From assembly GCA_035531775.1 (NCBI GenBank), contig DATKSG010000075.1:1-48062 (forward strand): a DNA stretch of 48,062 nt. Reading direction: 5' to 3'. The DNA comes from DATKSG01 sp035531775. GTDB taxonomy: Bacteria > Actinomycetota > Acidimicrobiia > Acidimicrobiales > UBA8190. Positions 25,270-33,077 of this stretch are shown here, piece after piece (position 1 is the stretch's first letter; each line of letters opens with the position of its first letter). A program made the position numbers and the translations under genes. The notes beneath the pieces are model-generated. The model did no database searches and was not told the DNA's origin. It worked only from the letters and a program-made list of their open reading frames with translations.

Positions 25270-27400
25270 GGGGAACGGCCCGGCCGGCCATCGGGAACCA
25301 CCAGTTGGCCCGGCCCAGCAGAAACATCAGGGCAGGGACGATGGCCATGCGGATGACCACGGCGTCGACCAGGATGCCGCCGGCCAGGCCCAGGCCGAAC
25401 TCCTTGATCACCCTTTCGCCGCCGAGGATGAACGAGCCGAACACCAGGATCATGATGAGGGCGGCTGCCGTGATGGTCTTCCCGGTCGCCGCCAGCCCGT
25501 TGCGCACCGCCACACGATTGTCACCGGTCTTGAGCCACTCCTCGTGCATCCTGGTGACCAGGAACACCTGGTAGTCCATGGACAAGCCGAAGACGATGGC
25601 GAACAGCATCACCGGCAGGAAGGACTCGACCGGGCCGGCCTTGTTGACGCCGAAGACCGCTCCCAGCCATCCCCACTGGAACACCGCCACCAGGATGCCG
25701 AAGGCGGCGCCGATGGACAGGATGTTCAGCGCAGCGGAGAAGAGCGGGATGACGACGCTGCGGAAGACCAGGGCCAGGAGCAGGAACGAGAGCACGACCA
25801 CCAGGCCGATGAACAGCGGCAGTTTGGCCGAGAGCACGTGCGAGAAGTCGACGAACAGCGCCGTGGTCCCCCCCACATAGGCGATGAGCTTCGACCCTTC
25901 GAGCGCCCGGGGGATGGTCTGCTGTCGGAGGTGGTACACCAGGTCGGTGGTAGCCGACGCCTGCGGTGAGGTGGTCGGGTACACCACGATCACAGCGACA
26001 TCGATGCCCGCCTTGGTCGGGATGACCCTGGGCGGGGCCACCCGGGCCACGCCTCTCAGGGCGGCGACATCGGTGGCGATTCGCGCCCACGCGGCCTGGT
26101 CGGGTGCCCCGCTCCCTTCGGTGACGATGGTGAGGGGCCCGTTGAAGCCGGGCCCGAAGCCGGCACTCAGGAGGTCATAGGCCTGGCGGGTGGTGGTCCC
26201 GACGGGATCGTTGCCCTGGTCGGAGGACCCCAGTCGCAGCGAGAAGAACGGCAAGGCGATGAGGACGATGATCCCGACGGCGGCGATGGCGGGGACGGTC
26301 GGGCGTCTCTTGATGAAGTCGGACCATCGTGGCCAGAAGCCCTTGGTGCCCGATCCCACGATCCGTGGACCGTTCTTGGCCAGGTCGGCCTTCTGGCGCC
26401 GCGACAGCACCCGCGGCCCGATGAAGCCCAACAGGGCCGGCAACAAGGTCAGGGCGGAGAACATGGTGAGCGCCACGCCGAGCGCAGCAGCGACGGCCAA
26501 CCCGTAGAGAAAGCTCACACCCAGCGCGAACATGCCGAGCAGGGCGATGCAGACCGTGGTGCCGGCGAAGAGCACGGCTCGGCCCGACGTGTTGGACGAG
26601 TTCACGATGGAGGACTCGACGTCCTGTCCGGCGATGAGACCCTGTCGGTGGCGCGTGACGATGAACAGCGCGTAGTCGACGCCGACGCCGAGCCCGATGA
26701 GCAGCGTGAGCTCGGTGGAGAACTGCGGCATCTTCATCACGTGGCTGAGCAGTCCGATGAGCCCGGTGGCGATCCCGAGCGAGACCAGCGCCGAGATGAG
26801 CGGCAGGGCCATGGCGAACAGGGAGCCGAACACGAGCAATAGGACGATCCCGGCCAGGATGGCCCCGAAGCCCACGCCGCCCAGCGACGGCCGATTGGCT
26901 TGCTCGGCCGCCGCCCCCTCGACGCCGACGCGTAGGCGTGGCCCGGCCCCCGACTGCACGGCGTCGACCAGGTCCTTGGCCACGGCGGTGGGGATGTTCT
27001 GCGGCTGGCGGTCGAAGGTGACGGTGGCGAAGGCGACGGTCTGGCTCTTGTCCACCTGATCGGCCCCGCCGGGTCCGAAGGGCGACATGATGGTCGTCAC
27101 ATCCGGCACGGCGCCCACCTTGGCCAGCACGGCCCCGATGCGGGCCCGCATGGCGGGGTCGATGACCTTGGCGCCTCCCGAGGCGCCGAACACCACCTGC
27201 TCGGTGTCTCCCGATTGATGGGGAGAGACCGCTTGCAGCAAGGCGATGGCCTCGGAGGACTCGGTCTTGGGCAACGAGAAGCTGTTGGAGTAGTCCGTCC
27301 CCGCCGAGCGCGACACGGCGATGACGCCGACCAGGACCACCAGCCAGAGCAGCACGACAAGACGGCGGTGCCCGACGCACCACGTGGAGAGCACTCGCAT
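25229..27400 (-). CDS. MMPL/RND-family transporter
   Basis: Inner-membrane exporter of the MMPL group, 723 aa, with two homologous halves. Each half has one helix, a large extracytoplasmic loop and a five-helix bundle. The proton-relay motifs are present: GLGVGVDYALFIVTRHR in the first half and VFGLSMDYQVFLVTRMHEE in the second, plus FAGTTVCIALLGMF and ATGKTITAAALIMILVFGSF. Such proteins move lipids, drugs or siderophores; the substrate is unknown here. ATG 27400 follows AAGGAG by 11 nt, the latter part of a small palindrome (AGGAGTCTCCT). It lies 53 bp downstream of the accE-like gene and may be cotranscribed with it. Its last 13 codons overlap the 3' end of the convergent mutase gene. Confidence 0.9.
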   Translation of the reverse strand: MRVLSTWCVGHRRLVVLLWLVVLVGVIAVSRSAGTDYSNSFSLPKTESSEAIALLQAVSPHQSGDTEQVVFGASGGAKVIDPAMRARIGAVLAKVGAVPDVTTIMSPFGPGGADQVDKSQTVAFATVTFDRQPQNIPTAVAKDLVDAVQSGAGPRLRVGVEGAAAEQANRPSLGGVGFGAILAGIVLLLVFGSLFAMALPLISALVSLGIATGLIGLLSHVMKMPQFSTELTLLIGLGVGVDYALFIVTRHRQGLIAGQDVESSIVNSSNTSGRAVLFAGTTVCIALLGMFALGVSFLYGLAVAAALGVALTMFSALTLLPALLGFIGPRVLSRRQKADLAKNGPRIVGSGTKGFWPRWSDFIKRRPTVPAIAAVGIIVLIALPFFSLRLGSSDQGNDPVGTTTRQAYDLLSAGFGPGFNGPLTIVTEGSGAPDQAAWARIATDVAALRGVARVAPPRVIPTKAGIDVAVIVVYPTTSPQASATTDLVYHLRQQTIPRALEGSKLIAYVGGTTALFVDFSHVLSAKLPLFIGLVVVLSFLLLALVFRSVVIPLFSAALNILSIGAAFGILVAVFQWGWLGAVFGVNKAGPVESFLPVMLFAIVFGLSMDYQVFLVTRMHEEWLKTGDNRVAVRNGLAATGKTITAAALIMILVFGSFILGGERVIKEFGLGLAGGILVDAVVIRMAIVPALMFLLGRANWWFPMAGRAVPLRPGGAGDAPRPG

Positions 27401-27453
27401 GATTGAGGAGACTCCTTAAACCTGAGGACGAAGTGAGGTGGCGGGGCCGGACC

Positions 27454-27678
27454 TCAGCCGGGCCGGACCCAGGGCCGCTCGCGCCGGGCCGTGCTGGGCC
27501 TCGACCACCACCGGCCGCTGAAACGCCACGATGCGGTGGGCGACGGCGATGGTTCGGGCTCGGCTGGCCGGGGCCAGGCTTGCTCCACGGCGGCGATTAT
27601 GGCGGCCAGCACTGCCGGCTCCGGGGCCGGTCGCACCGAGGCCACCACCGGGGCCTGGCGCTGCGACGGGCTGGTCAC
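27454..27678 (-). CDS. accE: Acyl-CoA carboxylase epsilon-subunit-like small protein (AccE/PccE)
   Basis: A 74-aa protein starting at a GTG that overlaps the carboxyltransferase stop (GTGA). It contains PEPAVLAAIIAAVEQAW and a C-terminal SWRFSGRWW segment. This matches the layout of actinobacterial AccE/PccE proteins, which have a short helix of the PTxEELAALVAVL type followed by a basic/aromatic tail ending in W-x-x-SG. In Streptomyces and mycobacteria epsilon subunits bind the carboxyltransferase and raise activity of the acyl-CoA carboxylase complex. The position directly behind pccB and the translational coupling support the call. The family is divergent in sequence, so this rests partly on context. 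Confidence 0.72.
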   Translation of the reverse strand: MTSPSQRQAPVVASVRPAPEPAVLAAIIAAVEQAWPRPAEPEPSPSPTASWRFSGRWWSRPSTARRERPWVRPG

Positions 27679-29231
27679 AGCGGCACGTTGCCGTGTTTGC
27701 GCCGGGGCAGCTCCTCGCGCTTGGAGGCGAGCAGGCGCAGGCTGCGCACCAGGACCCGGCGCGTCTCGGACGGGTCGATGACGTCGTCCACATATCCCCG
27801 CTCGGCCGCCACGTACGGGTTGGCGTAGCGCTCGGTGTACTCCTCCACCAGCTCGGCGCGGCGCGTGGTGGGGTCGGCCGCCTCGGCCAGTTCGCGCCGG
27901 TAGACGATCTCCACCGCCCCCTGGGGGCCCATGACGGCCAACTCGGCCGAGGGCCAGGCGAATGCCAGGTCGGCGCCGATGGACTTGGAGTTCATGACCA
28001 CGTACGCCCCGCCGTAGGCCTTGCGGGTGATGATCTGGATGCGCGGCACGGTGGCCTCGCAATAGGCATAGAGCAGCTTGGCCCCGTGACGGATGATCCC
28101 CCCGTACTCCTGGTCGGTGCCCGGCATGAAGCCGGGCACGTCCACGAAGGTGACGAGGGGGACGTTGAAGGCGTCGCAGGTGCGAACGAAGCGAGCCGCC
28201 TTCTCCGACGAGTCGATGTCCAAGACCCCGGCCAACACGGCCGGCTGGTTCCCGACGATGCCGACGGGCCGGCCGTCGATGCGGGCGAAGCCACAGGTGA
28301 TGCTCATGGCCCAGTGCGGGTGCACCTCGAAGTAGTCACCGTCGTCCACCACCGAGGCGATGACCTTCTTCATGTCGTAGGGCTGGTTGGGCGACGCCGG
28401 CATGAGGTCGACCAGCTCCGGCGTGCCCCGGTCGGGGTCGTCCCCGGTGTCGAGAACCGGGGGCTCCTCCATGTTGTTCGACGGCAGGAACGACAGCAGG
28501 TACCGGACCTCGTCGAGACAAGTCTTCTCGTCGGAAGCCACAAAGGTGGCCACCCCCGACTTGGTGGCGTGGCTCATGGCCCCGCCCAGCTCCTCCAAGC
28601 TCACGTCCTCACCGGTCACCGTCTTCACCACGTCGGGGCCGGTGATGAACATGTGGCTCGAGCCGTTCACCATGAAGATGAAGTCGGTCATGGCCGGCGA
28701 GTAGACGGCCCCGCCGGCACAGGGCCCGAGGACCACGCTGATCTGGGGGATCACCCCCGAAGCCTGGACGTTGCGGTGGAAGATCCCGCCGTAGGAGTGC
28801 AGCGAGACGACCCCTTCTTGGATGCGGGCGCCGGCCCCGTCGTTCAGCCCGATCATGGGGACCCCGATCGACTCGGCCAGGTCCATGATCTTGTGGATCT
28901 TCTCGGCGAAGACCTCGCCGAGCGCCCCGCCGAAGACGGTGAAGTCCTGGCTGAAGACGCACACCCGACGGCCGTCCACGGTGCCGAAGCCGGTGATCAC
29001 GCCGTCGGTGTAGGGCCGCTTGTCCTCCAGTCCCATCCCATGGGCCCGGTGGCGCGACAGCATGTCGAGCTCCTGGAAGGAGCCGTCGTCGAGGAGGTAC
29101 TCGATGCGCTCCCGGGCCGTCATCTTGCCCTTGGCGTGGTGGCGCTCCACGGCGTGAGGGGAGCCGGCGCTGCGCGCTTCCTCCTTGCGGGCCTTGAGCT
29201 CGGCCAGGCGCTGGGACATGGGGTGGTCCAT
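27675..29231 (-). CDS. pccB: Acyl-CoA carboxylase carboxyltransferase (beta) subunit
   Basis: Biotin-dependent carboxyltransferase of 518 aa transferring CO2 from carboxybiotin to acetyl-, propionyl- or a related acyl-CoA. Both crotonase-like halves are present: the N-half with AKGKMTARERIEYLLD, DFTVFGGALGEVFAEKI and GAGARIQEGVVSLHSYGG, and the C-half with GIVGNQPAVLAGVLDIDSS, TFVDVPGFMPGTDQEYGGII and TRKAYGGAYVVMNSKSIGAD. At the position that sets substrate choice in Streptomyces PccB (D422, in GGAYDVM) this protein has V411, so strict propionyl-CoA specificity is not assured. ATG 29231 has TAGCGT (29245-29240) 8 nt upstream. The alpha subunit (biotin carboxylase/BCCP) is not in the window. 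accE and then the MMPL gene follow on the same strand. Confidence 0.9.
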   Translation of the reverse strand: MDHPMSQRLAELKARKEEARSAGSPHAVERHHAKGKMTARERIEYLLDDGSFQELDMLSRHRAHGMGLEDKRPYTDGVITGFGTVDGRRVCVFSQDFTVFGGALGEVFAEKIHKIMDLAESIGVPMIGLNDGAGARIQEGVVSLHSYGGIFHRNVQASGVIPQISVVLGPCAGGAVYSPAMTDFIFMVNGSSHMFITGPDVVKTVTGEDVSLEELGGAMSHATKSGVATFVASDEKTCLDEVRYLLSFLPSNNMEEPPVLDTGDDPDRGTPELVDLMPASPNQPYDMKKVIASVVDDGDYFEVHPHWAMSITCGFARIDGRPVGIVGNQPAVLAGVLDIDSSEKAARFVRTCDAFNVPLVTFVDVPGFMPGTDQEYGGIIRHGAKLLYAYCEATVPRIQIITRKAYGGAYVVMNSKSIGADLAFAWPSAELAVMGPQGAVEIVYRRELAEAADPTTRRAELVEEYTERYANPYVAAERGYVDDVIDPSETRRVLVRSLRLLASKREELPRRKHGNVPL

Positions 29232-29253
29232 GGCCGCTCACGCTACCCAAGCC

Positions 29254-29287
29254 GGCCGGGGCCCCGGGCCAGGCCCGGGCCCCGGCC
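29254..29287. promoter_or_regulatory. Long GC-rich palindrome upstream of pccB
   Basis: A near-perfect inverted repeat with 16 paired bases per arm, one bulged C and a central A, starting GGCCGGGG at 29254 and ending CCCCGGCC at 29287. It covers the place where the -35 of the pccB promoter (-10 at 29245-29240) would lie, so it could be an operator or could limit read-through. No function is proven. Confidence 0.35.
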
Positions 29288-29540
29288 AGAGGCGCCATCA
29301 TCCCTGGTCGGGGCGTTTCCCCAGGGCTGCCCGCCTCAACAACCGGCCCATGGGGTGCCCAGAGCCCTACGGAAAGTGAGAGACGTTCTCAACAACTGGA
29401 ACGCGTTCCTCGCAAGATCCGTTTCCAGCGGGCGTTCCCCCAGGTGCGCCCCGGTTCGCGGGGGGCGCGGTACGGTCCGGGTAGCCGGGCCGTGGGAAAC
29501 GGGCGGGCCGGCACGGCCGTGCGTCAGGGGGGAGGCACAG
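29288..29540 (+). promoter_or_regulatory. Leader and promoter region of the Liv operon
   Basis: This 253-bp stretch holds no supported ORF. A TACGGT box at 29471-29476 could be the -10 of the livG transcript, giving a leader of about 60 nt. A strong Shine-Dalgarno (GGGGGGAGG, 29527-29535) precedes GTG 29541. An inverted repeat TGAGA/TCTCA with a 5-nt spacer (29377-29391) is a possible operator about 80 bp upstream of the -10. Confidence 0.4.
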
Positions 29541-30308
29541 GTGGCGCGTCTCGAGGTGGCCGACGTCGAGGTCCGCTTCGGCGGGGTCGTGGCCCTGCGC
29601 GGTGTCAACCTGGTGGTCGAGCCGGCATCGATCACGGGGCTCATCGGGCCCAACGGGGCCGGCAAGACGACCCTGTTCAACGTCATCACCGGCCTGCAAA
29701 AGGCCCAGAGCGGCCGCATCATGCTGGACGACAAGGAACTCAGCGCGCTTCCGCCCCATCGCCGGGCCCGGCTCGGCATCGCCCGCACCTTCCAACGCCT
29801 CGAGGTCTTCGGGTCTTTGACCGTGCGCGAGAACATCCTGGTGGCAGCCGAGATCCGGCGACGCTGGTCGCGCGACGGGTCCAACCCGCGCCGCGTCGCC
29901 GACGAGGTCATCCACGACGTGGGCCTGGGCCCCGTCGCCCGGGTGCGCTGCGACACGCTGCCCACCGGCATGGCCCGACTGGTCGAGGTCGGCCGCGCCC
30001 TGGCCACCGCCCCCAAGGTCCTGCTCCTCGACGAGCCCTCGTCGGGCCTCGACGAGCAGGAGACCGACGAGCTCGGCGCCCTCCTCGCGCGCCTGGCCGG
30101 CCAAGGGGTAGGCGTACTCCTGGTCGAACACGACGTGGAGCTGGTGATGTCGGTTTGCAGCCGCATCCACGTGCTCGACTTCGGGCGCATCCTGGCCGTG
30201 GGAACCCCGGCCGAGATCCAGGCCGACCCCGACGTGCGCGCCGCATACCTCGGGACCGAAGACGACCCCGGTGACGGCCGGGCGAAGGTCGCCGATGCCC
30301 TCGTCTGA
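29541..30308 (+). CDS. livG: Liv-type ABC transporter ATPase (LivG-like)
   Basis: Cytoplasmic ATPase of a branched-chain-amino-acid/amide-type importer, 255 aa. Walker A is GPNGAGKTT, the Q-loop region has ARTFQRLEVFGSLTVREN, Walker B is VLLLDEPSSGLD and the switch histidine is in LLVEHDVELV. The ABC signature reads LPTGMARLVEVGRALA instead of LSGGQ; LivG proteins usually have LPYGxQRRLEIARAL, so this one is a variant even for the family. GTG 29541 has the Shine-Dalgarno GGGGGGAGG six bases upstream. livF overlaps its 3' end by 14 bp. This is the first gene of a seven-gene operon ending at 37787. Confidence 0.9.
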   Translation: MARLEVADVEVRFGGVVALRGVNLVVEPASITGLIGPNGAGKTTLFNVITGLQKAQSGRIMLDDKELSALPPHRRARLGIARTFQRLEVFGSLTVRENILVAAEIRRRWSRDGSNPRRVADEVIHDVGLGPVARVRCDTLPTGMARLVEVGRALATAPKVLLLDEPSSGLDEQETDELGALLARLAGQGVGVLLVEHDVELVMSVCSRIHVLDFGRILAVGTPAEIQADPDVRAAYLGTEDDPGDGRAKVADALV

Positions 30309-31056
30309 GCCGGCCGGCGCCGGCGCCGTGCTCGACCGGCCGGCGGCTCCGGTCATCGAGCTGCGCCAGGTGCGGGCTTCCTACGGCCGCATCGAGGTCC
30401 TGCACGGGATCGACCTGACCCTACCGGCCGGCACGGTGCTGGCCCTCCTCGGCCCCAACGGGGCGGGCAAGTCCACCACCTTGAAGGTGGCCAGCGGCCA
30501 GCTGGCGGTGACCCACGGCTGCTTCCACGTACTCGGGCGCCACGTGAACGGCATCGCCCCCGACGCCCTGGCTCGGGCCGGGGTGTGCACCATCCCCGAA
30601 GGGCGCGCCGTGTTCCCCAACCTGACCGTCGGCGAGAACCTGCGCATGATGACCTACGGCGGCGCCTCGCGACGCCAGGTCGAGGACAGCGCGTTCAGCC
30701 GGTTCCCCCGCCTCGGCGAACGCCGCAAACAGCTGGCCGGGACGCTGTCGGGCGGCGAGCAGCAGATGCTGGCCATGGCCCGGGCATTGAGCACCGACCC
30801 GGCCGCCCTGCTGCTCGACGAGATCTCCATGGGGCTGGCCCCACTGATCGTGGACGAGCTCTACACCGTGGTGGCCCAGATCGCCGCCGAGGGCGTGGCC
30901 ATCTTGTTGACCGAGCAGTTCGCCCGGGCCGCTTTGCGCGTGGCCGACCGGGTGGCGTTGGTGACCCAGGGCCGCGTGGTGGCCGAAGGGGCCCCCGACG
31001 AGCTACCAGAGGATTTGGCCGCCGCCTATCTCGGCGGCCTGTCGGAGAAGGGGTGA
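30295..31056 (+). CDS. livF: Liv-type ABC transporter ATPase (LivF-like)
   Basis: Second ATPase of the importer, 253 aa, pairing with the LivG-like protein. Motifs: Walker A GPNGAGKSTT, TIPEGRAVFPNLTVGENL, a canonical signature LSGGEQQMLAMARAL, Walker B LLLDEISMGLAP and the LivF hallmark LTEQFARAAL. The signature is intact here while that of LivG is variant, so the two ATP sites of the heterodimer may differ. ATG 30295 is preceded by GAAGG and lies within the livG 3' end; an in-frame GTG at 30271 is a less likely start. Its stop overlaps the start of the next gene by 4 bp. Confidence 0.92.
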   Translation: MPSSEPAGAGAVLDRPAAPVIELRQVRASYGRIEVLHGIDLTLPAGTVLALLGPNGAGKSTTLKVASGQLAVTHGCFHVLGRHVNGIAPDALARAGVCTIPEGRAVFPNLTVGENLRMMTYGGASRRQVEDSAFSRFPRLGERRKQLAGTLSGGEQQMLAMARALSTDPAALLLDEISMGLAPLIVDELYTVVAQIAAEGVAILLTEQFARAALRVADRVALVTQGRVVAEGAPDELPEDLAAAYLGGLSEKG

Positions 31057-32585
31057 CGGTGACACACACACGGGGGACCTCGAAGGGCAGGTGCGCCCGC
31101 GCCGCCCTGGCGGCGGTGGCGACAACGGCGGCCACCGTCGGGATGGCCGTGCTCGGCGCCGGCGCGGCCGGGGCCGACACGTCGTCGGGGACATCGAGCC
31201 CGGCGGCCAACCAGCTCGGCGGCTACACGTTGGGGTCGAGCGCCTCGGGCATGAGCGTGTTCTACGAGCAGCCCAACTTCCCCATCCCGGCCACGCCGAC
31301 CTTGGAGTTCAACTTCGGCTACTCCGCCTCCACCTTCGACGCCGGGCCGGTGGGCAACGCCAATGCCGCCGCCGTGTGGCCCGGAGCGGTGATAGCCGGC
31401 GGCGGAAGCCAGTTGCCGCTGCTGCTCGACCCCTATATCCAGCAGTACTTCGCCCCGGCGGCGCCCACCTTGACACCGCTCATCCCCAACCTCGGTCCGT
31501 GGCCGTTCCAGGCGGAGAGCGCCTTCCCCCAGGGCCCGGCTTCGGCCAGCGACAACAACGGCCCGGTGTCGATGGACTCGACGGCCAACCAGTCCGAGAG
31601 CATGGCCACAGCCTCGGTCGGCCTGGTGGGCGGCCCGTCGTCGGCGTCAGCTCTGCCGGCCGGGATGCTCACGGTGCAGGCCGTCGGCTCCACGGCCGAG
31701 GACACCATCGACAATCTGGGTAACGCCGTGTCGGAGGCCACCGCCACCGTGCACGGCATCGACATCGCCGGCAGCCTCATTCACATCGGAGAGGTGAGTT
31801 CCACCGCCACCTCGTCGAGTGACGGCAATCAAGCCACCCTGGGCGGCTCCAGCACGGCCGGGAACATCACCGTGGCCGGAGAGGCGGTAACCGTCGACTC
31901 GAGCGGCCTGCACGTGTCGACCAACAGCCAGAACCTCCTGGGCCCGGCGCAGCCCAGCGTCGACCAGGTACTGTCCACGGCCGGCATCACCATCAAGCTC
32001 ACCAACCCCACCGACTCGGTCCAGGGCGCTTCGGGCCAGCGCCAGCTCGACGGGCTGGCCGTGACCATCGACCTGTCCACCTACGACCAGGACCTGTCCA
32101 AGCTGATGTCCATGCTGCCATCACAGCTCACGAGCGGGCTGGCCCAGCTCCCGGTGCCCGCCCCGTACAAGCAGTCGATCACCCTCGACTTCGGGTGGGT
32201 CAACGTATCGGCCGCCGCCTCGCCGGCCTTCAACGCGGAGCTCGGCACCGGTAGCTCCGGTGACACCGGCGGCGCCCTGGCCACTTTGGGGTCCGGTGGC
32301 ACGGTCCCCGACTCCTTCGGCGCCGGCTCGATCCCCTTGGCCGTGACCGGATCGACCCCCTCGGGCGGGCCCACGTCGAGCACCTCGCCAGCCGGCGGAA
32401 CCACGCCCACCGTCATCGCTACCGCGCCGGTGGCATTGTTCAAGGGAGTGGGGACCGGTCTCATCGTGCTCGGGTTGCTCCTGGCCGGCCTGCTGGTCAT
32501 GCTGCTGCTGCGGGCCGACAAGGCCGTGGCGGCGCTGGGCACCACGGCGGCGTGCGTCGGCGAGGATCTGAGTGCCTTCCGATAG
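31053..32585 (+). CDS. Secreted, C-terminally membrane-anchored protein of the Liv operon, function unknown
   Basis: I do not recognise this 510-aa protein. It has an Ala-rich signal peptide (about residues 1-42, ending GAGAAGADT), a long extracytoplasmic region rich in Ser, Thr, Gly, Ala and Pro, and one C-terminal membrane helix (GTGLIVLGLLLAGLLVMLLL) with a short cytoplasmic tail (RADKAVAAL...). The ectodomain contains mostly beta-prone segments (LTVQAVGSTAEDTIDNLGN, ITVAGEAVTVDSSGLHVS) and a Ser/Thr/Pro-rich stalk before the helix. It has two cysteines at most, both near the C-terminus or signal region. GTG 31053 overlaps the livF stop (GTGA); GTG 31059 is the alternative. Translational coupling with livF and position before the binding protein suggest a role in substrate capture or in holding the transporter in the envelope. 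Confidence 0.7.
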   Translation: MTVTHTRGTSKGRCARAALAAVATTAATVGMAVLGAGAAGADTSSGTSSPAANQLGGYTLGSSASGMSVFYEQPNFPIPATPTLEFNFGYSASTFDAGPVGNANAAAVWPGAVIAGGGSQLPLLLDPYIQQYFAPAAPTLTPLIPNLGPWPFQAESAFPQGPASASDNNGPVSMDSTANQSESMATASVGLVGGPSSASALPAGMLTVQAVGSTAEDTIDNLGNAVSEATATVHGIDIAGSLIHIGEVSSTATSSSDGNQATLGGSSTAGNITVAGEAVTVDSSGLHVSTNSQNLLGPAQPSVDQVLSTAGITIKLTNPTDSVQGASGQRQLDGLAVTIDLSTYDQDLSKLMSMLPSQLTSGLAQLPVPAPYKQSITLDFGWVNVSAAASPAFNAELGTGSSGDTGGALATLGSGGTVPDSFGAGSIPLAVTGSTPSGGPTSSTSPAGGTTPTVIATAPVALFKGVGTGLIVLGLLLAGLLVMLLLRADKAVAALGTTAACVGEDLSAFR

Positions 32586-32618
32586 GTCTATGAATCTGTG
32601 CACAGCAGGGGAGGATCG

Positions 32619-33077
32619 ATGGCAGGGGTGACGATTGCGTCCACCCGGCAGGCGGGGCGCCAAGCCGTGACCGGGCGCCTGGCCGCCCTCGCCCGCGCCG
32701 TCGAGTCGGCCAGGGGCCGGCGCCAGTTGGACGTGCGCCAGGTCATGCTGGTCATCGGGTCCACACTCATGGGACTCGGCTTCGTCGCCATCGTCCTCGG
32801 CTGGTACGGCGCCTCGCACAGCGCTTACCTCTTCCAGGAGATCCCATACCTCATCTCCGGAGGGCTACTCGGCGTGGCCCTGGTGGCCGGAGGCGGCTTC
32901 CTCTTCTTCGCCGCCTGGCTGGTTCGCCTCATCGAGGAGAACCGCCGCTACGCCATGCGGCTGTCGCAGACCCTCGACCGCATCGACCGGGTGCTCGGCA
33001 CCATGGCTTCCGAGCCGGCCCCTCCGCTGCCTCCGCCGCCGTCTTCTTCGTGGACGGCGGGAGGTGGCACGTCATGA
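32619..33077 (+). CDS. Small membrane protein with two helices, Liv operon, function unknown
   Basis: A 152-aa protein, unrecognised. A basic N-terminal region (residues 1-40) is followed by two membrane helices (about 42-61, VMLVIGSTLMGLGFVAIVLG, and 79-102, ISGGLLGVALVAGGGFLFFAAWLV), a charged helix that looks coiled-coil forming (RLIEENRRYAMRLSQTLDRIDRVL) and a proline-rich tail. Both termini are probably cytoplasmic. ATG 32619 has GGGGAGG five bases upstream. Its last codons overlap the ATG of the binding-protein gene (ATGA). It might be an assembly or scaffold factor for the transporter; nothing in the sequence points to an enzyme. Confidence 0.72.
   Translation: MAGVTIASTRQAGRQAVTGRLAALARAVESARGRRQLDVRQVMLVIGSTLMGLGFVAIVLGWYGASHSAYLFQEIPYLISGGLLGVALVAGGGFLFFAAWLVRLIEENRRYAMRLSQTLDRIDRVLGTMASEPAPPLPPPPSSSWTAGGGTS

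Noticed and set aside
27531..29540. Upstream extension of the livG frame across the pccB gene
   Set aside because: It is antisense to the carboxyltransferase; GTG 29541 has a strong Shine-Dalgarno and begins exactly at the ABC domain.
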